DNA from: an uncultured bacterium
GTDB taxonomy: Bacteria; Bacillota_I; Bacilli_A; RFN20; CAG-826
Assembly: GCA_949297305.1 (NCBI GenBank)
Contig: CASFSG010000022.1
Coordinates: 1-37,927 of the forward strand
Length of the DNA stretch: 37,927 nucleotides
Reading direction: 5' to 3'
Part shown: positions 1-7,012 of the stretch, piece after piece
How positions within the stretch are numbered: position 1 is the first letter of the stretch
Layout: each line of letters opens with the position of its first letter
Translations under genes and position numbers: made by a program
The notes under the pieces: generated by a model
Databases searched by the model: none
Told to the model about the DNA's origin: nothing
Seen by the model: only the letters and a program-made list of their open reading frames with translations

Positions 1-138
1 AATAAAAGATATAACAACATGCCTAGATTTATCCTTAAATGTAAGACTCCAAACGAAATAGAAATTGAACTTAAAAACGATTTAATTAAAATAAGAGGTG
101 AGCAAGGACTAAAAAGTCTCACATCATTTGAAAGTTAA
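1..138 (+). CDS. C-terminal end of an unidentified protein (partial)
   Basis: Frame 1 is open from the first base to a TAA at 136-138 and gives 45 residues ending in SLTSFES. An internal ATG at 19 has no ribosome binding site before it, so the reading frame most likely enters from outside the window. The tail is short, basic and charged, has no membrane segment, and matches no family I recognise. It could also be a fortuitous open frame, but the hairpin directly after it and the new promoter further on fit the end of a transcription unit. Confidence 0.45.
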   Translation, partial: NKRYNNMPRFILKCKTPNEIEIELKNDLIKIRGEQGLKSLTSFES

Positions 139-155
139 CAAATATTTAAAGAATT

Positions 156-176
156 AAAAACAATAATTGTTTTTTT
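156..176 (+). terminator. Weak AT-only hairpin with T run
   Basis: The arms 156-164 and 166-174 are exact reverse complements. Allowing a realistic loop, a stem of about 7 bp remains, followed by Ts to 176. There is only one G-C pair, so this is a weak terminator candidate. Its position just after the stop at 138 is the main support. Confidence 0.3.
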
Positions 177-192
177 CATCATTTTTAGGCAA

Positions 193-198
193 TATAAT
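193..198 (+). promoter_or_regulatory. Probable -10 element for the DUF3137-like gene
   Basis: A perfect TATAAT lies 28 nt before the ATG at 227, with AGAGGG at 215-220 as ribosome binding site. No -35 box with 16-18 nt spacing stands out, so the call rests on the -10 alone. Confidence 0.4.
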
Positions 199-226
199 TA
201 TTTAAGTTAATCAAAGAGGGTTATTT

Positions 227-1312
227 ATGCTAACAAATGAAGAAAAGAATATTAATGAGAACAATCAAGAAGTAGATGAGAAAACTTCTAAAAGCCTCTC
301 GCAATCTGAGGAAGTAGAAGAAGCTAAGGAAAATAAAGAAACAATTGACGATAAGTTAGCAAAAACTATTTCTAACGAAAACGATAAGCAGAAAGATGAA
401 GTTGAAGAGGAGGAACCTCCTTTACCTATTGACAGTGATTATCTTATTGAATTTGAAAATTATCGTAAGAAATTTTTGAAGTTTTATAAAATCCAAAGAT
501 ATTTACAATGGGCAGTTGCTGCGGTTGCGTTAATAATTATTATCTTTGCTTCGATTGGTTCGGCGTTATGGGATTTTGATCTTTCGGTAATTATTTCAAT
601 GTATGTCATATCTTTAGTTATCTTTATCGCTTATTCAGTGATTATGCGCGTTGTTTTAAATAAAAAGATGAAAAAATATTTCATCGAATATTATAATTTA
701 ACTTATAAATACATAACCGAAGGTTATACATATGATGATTTTTTGGTTGATGCTCATAAGAAGATTGAAACTATCGATTTTTTAGAAAGCGACGTTTACC
801 AAAATATTGTTAATGTCGGCTCTAGAGCTCTAGTCTCGTTTAAATATGATGATTTACCAATCTTTATGTGTGATGCGGCAGGTTCAGTGAAATATGAAAA
901 ACGTTTAATTCCTGTCTTTGTTGGAAAGTATTTTAGAGCACCAGCAAGTTATGATTTAGAAACCAAAACTATTATTTATTTAAAAGGTGATGCCCGTTCT
1001 ATTCCTCCGACAAAAGTTGATGATTTAAATGTTTCATATGAAGATGATCGCATGATTATTTATTCTAGCGATAAGAATTATCAAAAGTTTTTTAATTCCA
1101 AATGCAAAAAAACTTTTTTGGAGCTAAAACCTAACAAAGATTTAATTGACGCTTTTGTCTGCTTAAAGAATGGTAAATTATATGCTGGATTAGGTTATGA
1201 TGATTCTTTGATGGTTTTACCGCTTCAAAACGCCATTGAGGTTCGACCCTTAAAACAATTTAAACATGACATTGATGTCATGCTCCGCCTTATTAGATTG
1301 CTCAATAAGTAA
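227..1312 (+). CDS. DUF3137-like membrane protein
   Basis: A 361-residue protein. The first ~70 residues are Glu/Lys/Asn-rich and probably disordered. Two adjacent hydrophobic segments at about 93-112 and 119-141 form a membrane hairpin. The remaining ~215 residues are soluble and probably cytoplasmic. Their pattern, with IPVFVGKYF, then a beta-rich stretch with YEDDRMIIYSSD, then a C-terminal leucine-rich helix, resembles the DUF3137 family of low-GC Gram-positives and mollicutes, whose function is unknown. The start has a good ribosome binding site (AGAGGG). The next gene starts on the base after this stop, so the two are probably co-translated. The family call is from memory of pattern and is moderately sure. 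Confidence 0.6.
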   Translation: MLTNEEKNINENNQEVDEKTSKSLSQSEEVEEAKENKETIDDKLAKTISNENDKQKDEVEEEEPPLPIDSDYLIEFENYRKKFLKFYKIQRYLQWAVAAVALIIIIFASIGSALWDFDLSVIISMYVISLVIFIAYSVIMRVVLNKKMKKYFIEYYNLTYKYITEGYTYDDFLVDAHKKIETIDFLESDVYQNIVNVGSRALVSFKYDDLPIFMCDAAGSVKYEKRLIPVFVGKYFRAPASYDLETKTIIYLKGDARSIPPTKVDDLNVSYEDDRMIIYSSDKNYQKFFNSKCKKTFLELKPNKDLIDAFVCLKNGKLYAGLGYDDSLMVLPLQNAIEVRPLKQFKHDIDVMLRLIRLLNK

Positions 1313-1837
1313 ATGAAAGACATTACTGGTGAATGGGTTAGAATAAAGGCATTTAAACACGATGGAGCTTTTCATCGTCTTTGGTCGCATAATTATGTTG
1401 TTTTAGATGATGAACAATATTATGTTTTAGCCTCTAGTCGCTCTTATGTAATCGAAAATAATGGCAGAAGATGGCACACGAAAGAGCCATCCTTATTTAT
1501 CTTTTCTAAAACAGAATGGTTTAATGTAATTGCAATGTTTAAAAATGATGGCACGATTACTTATTATGTTAATATTGCTTCGCCCTCTATTTATGATCGC
1601 GGCTTTATTAAATTTGTTGATTATGATTTAGATATAAAATTATTTGGCGATGGTTCAACGCGTTTATTAGATGTTGGAGAATATAAGCGACATGCGAAAT
1701 TACTCGGCTATAATGAAGACATCCGTAACATCTTAACCGAGGCAGTAAGCCACGTATATCAATTAATTCAAAATCATGTTTTTCCTTTTGACGATAATAA
1801 AATTCGTCAATATTTTCGCAAGTTTGAAAGAGATTAA
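1313..1837 (+). CDS. Nucleoside tri-/diphosphate phosphatase, DUF402 (Ntdp/YgaC-like)
   Basis: A 174-residue cytosolic protein closely resembling Staphylococcus aureus Ntdp and Bacillus YgaC, which remove phosphates from nucleoside tri- and diphosphates. Shared blocks are KHDGAFHRLW near residue 15, the GRRWHTKEP segment near 52, WFNVIAMF near 70, YYVNIASP near 84, and the acidic DYDLDIKLF near 104. The last is the DUF402 metal-binding region. Length (about 175-180) matches the family. The ATG directly follows the TAA of the upstream gene with no separate ribosome binding site, indicating translational coupling. No truncation or missing key residue is apparent. Confidence 0.85.
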   Translation: MKDITGEWVRIKAFKHDGAFHRLWSHNYVVLDDEQYYVLASSRSYVIENNGRRWHTKEPSLFIFSKTEWFNVIAMFKNDGTITYYVNIASPSIYDRGFIKFVDYDLDIKLFGDGSTRLLDVGEYKRHAKLLGYNEDIRNILTEAVSHVYQLIQNHVFPFDDNKIRQYFRKFERD

Positions 1838-1849
1838 ATATTTTATTTT

Positions 1850-1890
1850 TGCGGTGTATTTTGCGTTAAAACCGCATTATTTTATTTGTT
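1850..1890 (+). terminator. Rho-independent terminator after the DUF402 gene
   Basis: TGCGGT (1850-1855) pairs with ACCGCA (1871-1876). An inner TTTT/AAAA pairing around GCGTT can extend the stem with a small bulge. The stem is followed by a T-rich tail (ttattttatttg). The tail lies inside the 3' end of the convergent minus-strand gene. Read on the minus strand, the sequence after the stem is A-rich, so this looks like a plus-strand terminator only. Confidence 0.6.
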
Positions 1891-2776
1891 TTAATATTTC
1901 TAAAACCTCTTTATTGCCAGGTTCAATTCTTCTTTTTTTATCGGGATAATTAATAGCGTCTCCCGCTCCATAGATATGCTTAGATATTCGATATTTACTA
2001 TCGACTATATAGCCTAATTTATCATGAGGTAAAGTCAATTGATTTTTTGATGGAATTGAACCATAATTAACCACAACATAATCGCATTCTAATTCCAACA
2101 ACTCATCGTTTTTAATATTTTTAATAATAATTTTTTTGCATACACTATTTTTTATTTTTATCGAGCAGGGGACATAAGATAAATAGATTTTTAAATCCTT
2201 TAAGTTTTCTATTGTCTTTTTATTTCCACGAAATTCATCGCGGCGATGAATTAAAGATAGATGATGCGTATATCGATATATTTCTTTTGTTAAATCTAAG
2301 GCGGAATCACCACCCCCAAACACTAAAACAGTTTTATTTTTAAATATTGAAAAATCTTTGATGCTATAAAAAATATTTGTTGCCTTCTTTTCGCCCTCTA
2401 ATTCAAGCGTTCGAGGAGTGGGAAAGCCTAAACCAGTCGTAAGGACAATATTTAAAGCGCGATACTCCTTTGTATGATTGACTTGAATTGTCGCATATTC
2501 TTCCTCGTCTATAATTGATGTCACCATCGAATTAAAACGAACATTATTCAAATTAATTTTATTTATAAGAAATTTAATATAATCACTTGAATTAATAGAA
2601 GGGAAGCCATCAATATCTACTATTTCCTTAATTGGGTAAAAATTTGTTATTTGACCACCTAAAGAAGACGTTGCTTCAAATAATATATAAGGTTCCTTTC
2701 TCTCTTCTAATTTACTAGCTAAATATAGGCCGATTGGTCCGCCACCAACAATAATTACTTTATTTATCAACATCAT
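1877..2776 (-). CDS. Thioredoxin-reductase-like ferredoxin/flavodoxin-NADP+ reductase (YumC type)
   Basis: A 299-residue soluble flavoprotein. The FAD-binding glycine motif GGGPIG is at 11-16, the NADPH-binding GGGDSA at 154-159, HRRDEFRG follows near 177, and the second FAD contact is GAGDA near 269-273. The segment LGGQITNFYPIKEIVDIDGF near 39-58 is typical of the YumC-type ferredoxin-NADP reductases. There is no CxxC redox pair, which excludes a true thioredoxin reductase. The C terminus is about 30 residues shorter than usual. The family tail with its aromatic residue stacking on the flavin is replaced by a short charged helix. No ribosome binding site precedes the start, and a -10 box lies only 11 nt upstream, so the mRNA may be nearly leaderless. 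It may be a flavodoxin or ferredoxin reductase. Confidence 0.8.
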   Translation of the reverse strand: MMLINKVIIVGGGPIGLYLASKLEERKEPYILFEATSSLGGQITNFYPIKEIVDIDGFPSINSSDYIKFLINKINLNNVRFNSMVTSIIDEEEYATIQVNHTKEYRALNIVLTTGLGFPTPRTLELEGEKKATNIFYSIKDFSIFKNKTVLVFGGGDSALDLTKEIYRYTHHLSLIHRRDEFRGNKKTIENLKDLKIYLSYVPCSIKIKNSVCKKIIIKNIKNDELLELECDYVVVNYGSIPSKNQLTLPHDKLGYIVDSKYRISKHIYGAGDAINYPDKKRRIEPGNKEVLEILKQIK

Positions 2777-2784
2777 ATCAAAAT

Positions 2785-2800
2785 TATTATATAATAATTT
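2785..2800. promoter_or_regulatory. Palindromic bidirectional -10 element
   Basis: The 16 bases 2785-2800 are a perfect inverted repeat. It carries TATAAT on the plus strand at 2792-2797 and on the minus strand at 2793-2788. It sits in the 44-bp gap between the flavoprotein gene (minus) and tsaE (plus), so one symmetric site could start both transcripts. The plus strand has a partial -35 (TCAACA, 2769-2774, 17-nt spacing). No clear -35 is seen for the minus strand. Confidence 0.55.
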
Positions 2801-2820
2801 AGTTTCAAAGGCTTATAAAT

Positions 2821-3285
2821 ATGGAACATAAAATTATTATTAAAAATCTATTAGAGACAGAAAAGCTAGCTAAACTACTCATTGACAATCTTTCTATACC
2901 CAATGTCATCACCCTTTCTGGCGATTTAGGAGCAGGGAAAACAACTTTTGTCAAAGGTTGTCTCAAAGCTTTAAATTATCAAGGTAAGGTCATATCACCC
3001 ACTTTTAATATTTTAAAATGCTACTTTGATGTTCAACCGCATATTTATCATATTGATGCCTATCGCTTAGAAGACAATAATCACGATTTAGGATTAGAGG
3101 AATATATTGAAAGCGATGGCTTATGTTTTATCGAGTGGCCACAGTTTATTGCTGATATTATTCCAAATAAACATTTAGAAATTTATATAAAAATTATCGA
3201 TGATGAACATCGTGAATTTATTTTTATCGATCGCCATAATTTCTATCAAGATTTTTTTAAGGAGTTAGTTAATAATGGGTTATAA
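2821..3285 (+). CDS. tsaE: tRNA t6A biosynthesis ATPase TsaE
   Basis: A 154-residue P-loop ATPase that works with TsaB and TsaD to add threonylcarbamoyl to A37 of ANN-decoding tRNAs. Visible marks are the Walker A GDLGAGKTT at about 34-42, then SPTFN near 59, HIDAYRLE near 77 and FIEWPQ near 102. All are in the usual TsaE order and the length is normal. The start has AAAGG about 8 nt upstream and the divergent promoter before it. It is the first gene of tsaE-tsaB/rimI-tsaD, and its 3' end overlaps the next gene by 11 nt. Confidence 0.95.
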   Translation: MEHKIIIKNLLETEKLAKLLIDNLSIPNVITLSGDLGAGKTTFVKGCLKALNYQGKVISPTFNILKCYFDVQPHIYHIDAYRLEDNNHDLGLEEYIESDGLCFIEWPQFIADIIPNKHLEIYIKIIDDEHREFIFIDRHNFYQDFFKELVNNGL

Positions 3286-4333
3286 TCTATATCTCGATTC
3301 TTCTAATAAATTGTTATTTGTCCTTCTTAGTAAGGATGGTATATTGCTCGATAAAATTGTTTATGACGCCTCTTTAAGGCAAAGTGAAACGATGGTTTTA
3401 GAAATAGAACATATTTTAAAAAGAAATAATCTTAGAAAAAAAGAGTTATCTAACATTATTGTTGGGATAGGACCAGGCTCTTATACAGGCGTTAGAATTG
3501 GCATTATAGTTGCGAAGGTTTTAGCTTATTCACTAAAAATTCCTCTTTTTGCGATCAGCTCATTATCTTTATTAAAAATACCGCAAAAACCAACTATTTG
3601 TTTATTAAACGCTCGCGCAGAACGAGTTTATTTTGCTGTTTATGATGGTGAAGATATTTTGGTAGAGCCTTGTGTTATTTCGCTTATTGAAGCAAGAAAA
3701 TATATCGAATCACATCCAACATATCTCCTTAGTGGTGATGCTTATTTATTTAATTTAAAAAGCGCGAGTTATGATGCAATTCAAAATTTGTTAGATGGTT
3801 TTAATCCTAAGTATTTAGTAAAAAATATTTTTGCCTTAAAACCTATTTATTTAAAGGAATATAATGTCCCAAATTCGCATTTAGAGATTATTGAGGGTGA
3901 TGTTAATTATCTTGATGAAATATATGCTTTAGAGATTGCTAGTTTTAAAGAAGCTTGGAAGAAAGAAGATATTCTTTTTTCTTTAAAAAATAATCAATCG
4001 AACAAATATTTGCTTTTATTTTTAAATAAAGAATTAATCGGATTCTTAAGTTATATCGATATGTTTACGACCGCAACGATTGTCCAAATATGCATTAAAA
4101 ATGAATTTCGTCGTTTAGGCTATGGCAAAATGCTCATGGAGGAGATGGAAAAGAAATTAACTAGCAAAATAGAAAAGTGTGAGTATATTTCTTTAGAAGT
4201 GCGCGCTTCTAATAGCGGCGCTATTAAGTTTTATGAAAAGTTAGGTTATCAGTTTATTGTTAACAAAAAACATTATTATAGTGATGGCGAGGATGCCTTA
4301 TATTTAGTGAAGGATTTAATTGGTGAAAAATGA
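3275..4333 (+). CDS. tsaB-rimI: Fused TsaB - RimI (t6A complex subunit + ribosomal S18-type N-acetyltransferase)
   Basis: A 352-residue protein with two domains that are usually separate. Residues 1 to ~195 are TsaB, an inactive ASKHA-fold paralogue that dimerises with TsaD: the core GIGPGSYTGVRIG lies near 64-76 and IPLFAISSL near 89. Residues ~205-350 are a GNAT acetyltransferase of the RimI type, with the acetyl-CoA loop RRLGYG near 278 and the C-terminal NSGAIKFYEKLGY typical of RimI. The reading frame runs through without interruption. AAGGAG precedes the ATG, which lies inside the end of tsaE. The stop overlaps tsaD by 4 nt. Fusions of this kind are known in other bacteria. The acetylation substrate here is inferred, not shown. 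Confidence 0.93.
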   Translation: MGYNLYLDSSNKLLFVLLSKDGILLDKIVYDASLRQSETMVLEIEHILKRNNLRKKELSNIIVGIGPGSYTGVRIGIIVAKVLAYSLKIPLFAISSLSLLKIPQKPTICLLNARAERVYFAVYDGEDILVEPCVISLIEARKYIESHPTYLLSGDAYLFNLKSASYDAIQNLLDGFNPKYLVKNIFALKPIYLKEYNVPNSHLEIIEGDVNYLDEIYALEIASFKEAWKKEDILFSLKNNQSNKYLLLFLNKELIGFLSYIDMFTTATIVQICIKNEFRRLGYGKMLMEEMEKKLTSKIEKCEYISLEVRASNSGAIKFYEKLGYQFIVNKKHYYSDGEDALYLVKDLIGEK

Positions 4334-5337
4334 AAATCTTAGCGATTGAATCTAGTTGTGATGAAACGAGTATTGCAATTATTAGTGATGGCAAACTTTT
4401 AAGTAATGTCATCTCTAGTCAAATTAAAGCCCATCAAATTTTTGGTGGTGTTATGCCTGAAGTTGCTTCGCGCTTACATGCTGAAAATATATTATATGTT
4501 TTAGATGAAGCTTTAAGAAGCGCGAACATCACTTTAGAAGACATTGATGCTTACGCCTTTACTAGAGGCCCTGGTCTAATTGGTGCTTTGCATATTGGAA
4601 TGCAAGTGGCAAAAACTTTAGCGATGCTCTATGACAAGCCTTTAATTCCTGTTCACCATTTAGCGGGTCATATTTATGCGAATGAATTTAATAATGAACT
4701 TAAGTTCCCTCTTCTATCTGTCGTTGTTAGTGGCGGGAATACTGAATTAGTTTACATGAAAGAACATTTGTCTTTTGAGATAATTGGAGAAACTCGTGAT
4801 GATGCGGTGGGTGAATGCTTTGATAAAGTTGCAAGAACTCTCGGCTTATCTTATCCTGGCGGCGTGATAATTGATCGTTTAGCTAAAGAAGGAGAAGATA
4901 CCTATGAGCTACCATTACCACTACATGATGGCTCCTTAGATTTTTCTTATAGTGGTTTAAAAACCGCCGTTATTAATTTAGTTAACAACGAAAAGCAAAG
5001 AGGTAACGAAATTCGCGTCAATGATATGTGTCGTTCTTTTGAAAATGTGGCGATTAAGATGATTGTTGATCGAACCTTAAAGGCTGCTAAAAAATATGAT
5101 ATTAAACAAATTGTTTTAGCGGGCGGTGTTTCAGCTAATTCTTATTTGAGAGATGAAATGATTCGCTTATTTTCTTCTAGTGGTATTGAGCTAATTATTC
5201 CGCCCTTATCTATGACTGGCGATAACGCTGCGATGATAGCTAAACTTGCTGAACATCTCTACCATAGAGGTTTAACTTGTTCGCTATCTATCAGTGCTGA
5301 TTCAAATTGGCCAATTGAAGATTACGATAAGTTTTAA
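4330..5337 (+). CDS. tsaD: tRNA N6-threonylcarbamoyladenosine transferase TsaD
   Basis: A 335-residue catalytic subunit of t6A synthesis, which transfers threonylcarbamoyl from threonylcarbamoyl-AMP to A37. The N terminus MKILAIESSCDETS is the family signature. The metal-binding HLAGH pair is H110 and H114, and the third ligand is the Asp of SMTGDNAA near 297. GGVSANSYLR near 263 is the nucleotide-binding segment. Length is normal. ATGA overlaps the end of tsaB-rimI, so translation is coupled. tsaC/sua5, which makes the substrate, is not in this window. Confidence 0.96.
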   Translation: MKILAIESSCDETSIAIISDGKLLSNVISSQIKAHQIFGGVMPEVASRLHAENILYVLDEALRSANITLEDIDAYAFTRGPGLIGALHIGMQVAKTLAMLYDKPLIPVHHLAGHIYANEFNNELKFPLLSVVVSGGNTELVYMKEHLSFEIIGETRDDAVGECFDKVARTLGLSYPGGVIIDRLAKEGEDTYELPLPLHDGSLDFSYSGLKTAVINLVNNEKQRGNEIRVNDMCRSFENVAIKMIVDRTLKAAKKYDIKQIVLAGGVSANSYLRDEMIRLFSSSGIELIIPPLSMTGDNAAMIAKLAEHLYHRGLTCSLSISADSNWPIEDYDKF

Positions 5338-5340
5338 CTA

Positions 5341-5368
5341 TTAATAAAATAATAATTTTATTTATAAT
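5341..5368 (+). promoter_or_regulatory. Candidate promoter for asnS
   Basis: TATAAT at 5363-5368, with a weak TTAATA at 5341-5346 and 16-nt spacing, followed by a strong ribosome binding site GGAGGT (5382-5387) and the ATG at 5394. It lies directly after the tsaD stop. The -35 is poor, so read-through from the tsa operon is an alternative. Confidence 0.4.
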
Positions 5369-5393
5369 ATAAATTGGTTTTGGAGGTAAAACG

Positions 5394-6812
5394 ATGGACG
5401 AAAAGAAAGTATATAGTGTCTATGTTTGCGACATATATGAAGCGTTAGAATGCGAATGTGAGCATCACCAAGACGCAAGAAAAGAATTGCTAGATAATTA
5501 TTTAAATATTGAAGGCTGGGTTCGCAGCAATCGCGATAACGGCTCGATTGGTTTTTTAGAGCTGAATGATGGAACTAGTTTTCGCAATATTCAAATAGTT
5601 TATTCCAAAGAAAAAAGTGATGAATTATATGAAACATATAAGGGAATGAAACGAGGAGCAGCGGTAGCAATTACCGGTAGTTTAGTATTAACGCCTAACA
5701 ATAAACAACCTTTTGAGATTCATGCCTTTGATGGTAATGTTGTCGCTGATGTTAGTGAAGATTATCCTTTGCAAAAGAAGTTCCATTCCGTTGAATTTTT
5801 ACGTTCAATTGCTCATTTACGCGTTCGCTCTAATTTATCAACAGCCATTTACCGCGTTCGCAATGCTTTATCGATGGCAATTCATTCCTATTTTCAAATG
5901 AATGAATTTATGTATGTTCATACTCCTTTAATTACTTGTAATGACGCTGAAGGAGCGGGTGAAACCTTTTCAGTTGTAACTAAAGATAAAAATCCTGCTG
6001 CTTTCTTTGGTAAGCCTGTTGTTTTAACCGTTACTGGCCAACTTCATGTTGAAGCTTTTGCCCTTGCTTATCGCAATGTTTATACCTTTGGTCCAACTTT
6101 TCGCGCCGAGCATTCTAACACGACGCGACATGCTTCAGAATTTTGGATGATTGAACCAGAAATGTCTTTTGCGGATTTAAATGATAATATGGACGTCATT
6201 GAAGGATGTGTTAAATATTGCATCAATTATGTTTTAGAAAATTGCCGAGACGAATTAAACTTTTTTAATACCCAAGTTGACAAAGATTTAATTAAACGCT
6301 TAGAGCATGTCAAAGATTCTGAATTTAAGCGCATAACTTATACTGAGGCAATAGAGCATATTCATACCGCTATTAAAAACGGATATGATTTTGAAAATAA
6401 AAATATTAAGTGGGGCGAAGGACTCCAAAGCGAACACGAAAGATACTTGACTGAAAAAGTTATTGGGGGACCAGTGTTTGTTACTAATTATCCTAAAAAT
6501 ATGACGGCGTTTTATATGCGTCAAAATGATGATGGCAAAACCGTTGCAAATTGCGATTTGCTCGTTCCTTATGTTGGCGAACTTGTTGGGGGTTCACAAA
6601 GAGAGGAACGTTATGATGTTTTAAAGGCTCGTATGGAAGAACTTGATAACCTCAAAGGTTTAGAATGGTATTTGGAGCTTCGCAAATATGGTTGTCCTTA
6701 TCATTCTGGCTTTGGAATTGGTTTTGATCGTTTATTAATGTATGTAACTGGGGTTAATAATATTCGCGATGTTCAGCCCTTTCCACGTACTTCTGATCCA
6801 ATTAAATATTAA
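5394..6812 (+). CDS. asnS: Asparaginyl-tRNA synthetase
   Basis: A 472-residue class IIb aminoacyl-tRNA synthetase that charges tRNA-Asn. An N-terminal OB fold (about 35-125, with NIEGWVRSNRDNG) binds the anticodon. The catalytic domain follows, with motif 2 FGPTFRAEHS at about 230-239 and the downstream RHASEFWMIEPEMSF, which is typical of AsnRS and not AspRS. Motif 3 is GFGIGFDRLLMY near 439-450. The ribosome binding site GGAGGT is strong. Its product and the GatCAB genes in the same window mean that indirect Asn-tRNA synthesis is not needed for asparagine, so GatCAB probably serves Gln-tRNA-Gln. It is followed at 21 nt by a small membrane-peptide gene. Confidence 0.96.
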   Translation: MDEKKVYSVYVCDIYEALECECEHHQDARKELLDNYLNIEGWVRSNRDNGSIGFLELNDGTSFRNIQIVYSKEKSDELYETYKGMKRGAAVAITGSLVLTPNNKQPFEIHAFDGNVVADVSEDYPLQKKFHSVEFLRSIAHLRVRSNLSTAIYRVRNALSMAIHSYFQMNEFMYVHTPLITCNDAEGAGETFSVVTKDKNPAAFFGKPVVLTVTGQLHVEAFALAYRNVYTFGPTFRAEHSNTTRHASEFWMIEPEMSFADLNDNMDVIEGCVKYCINYVLENCRDELNFFNTQVDKDLIKRLEHVKDSEFKRITYTEAIEHIHTAIKNGYDFENKNIKWGEGLQSEHERYLTEKVIGGPVFVTNYPKNMTAFYMRQNDDGKTVANCDLLVPYVGELVGGSQREERYDVLKARMEELDNLKGLEWYLELRKYGCPYHSGFGIGFDRLLMYVTGVNNIRDVQPFPRTSDPIKY

Positions 6813-6833
6813 TTTTGATAGAAAGGTATACTG

Positions 6834-7010
6834 ATGGATAATTTCGAAGACAAAAATGTTAACCAAGATGTTGCTGATGAAAAAGAATTAAAGAAAAAAG
6901 AGTATTCTGATAAAAGAACAAAACGCTATTTCTTTATTCTTTTAACACTCAATATTCTTTTGCTTATTTTTATCATTATTGAAATTATCTTTTTGGTTAT
7001 TAATCTCTAA
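6834..7010 (+). CDS. Small single-span membrane peptide, 58 residues
   Basis: An ATG at 6834, with AGAAAGG at 6820-6826 as ribosome binding site, opens a frame of 58 codons ending in TAA at 7008-7010. The first ~31 residues are charged and hydrophilic (many Asp, Glu, Lys, with KRTKR just before the membrane). Residues ~33-57 are one very hydrophobic helix rich in Ile, Leu and Phe. The basic patch before the helix predicts a cytoplasmic N terminus. The start lies 21 nt after asnS, and the next gene begins 2 nt after the stop without its own ribosome binding site, so this peptide probably couples translation of the downstream hydantoinase. I do not recognise the family. Confidence 0.65.
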   Translation: MDNFEDKNVNQDVADEKELKKKEYSDKRTKRYFFILLTLNILLLIFIIIEIIFLVINL

Positions 7011-7012
7011 AT

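Noticed and set aside
5343-5362. Inverted repeat after tsaD that could be a terminator
   Set aside because: The 8-bp stem (AATAAAAT with ATTTTATT) has no G-C pair and no real T run after it. It would be unstable and runs into the -10 box of asnS.
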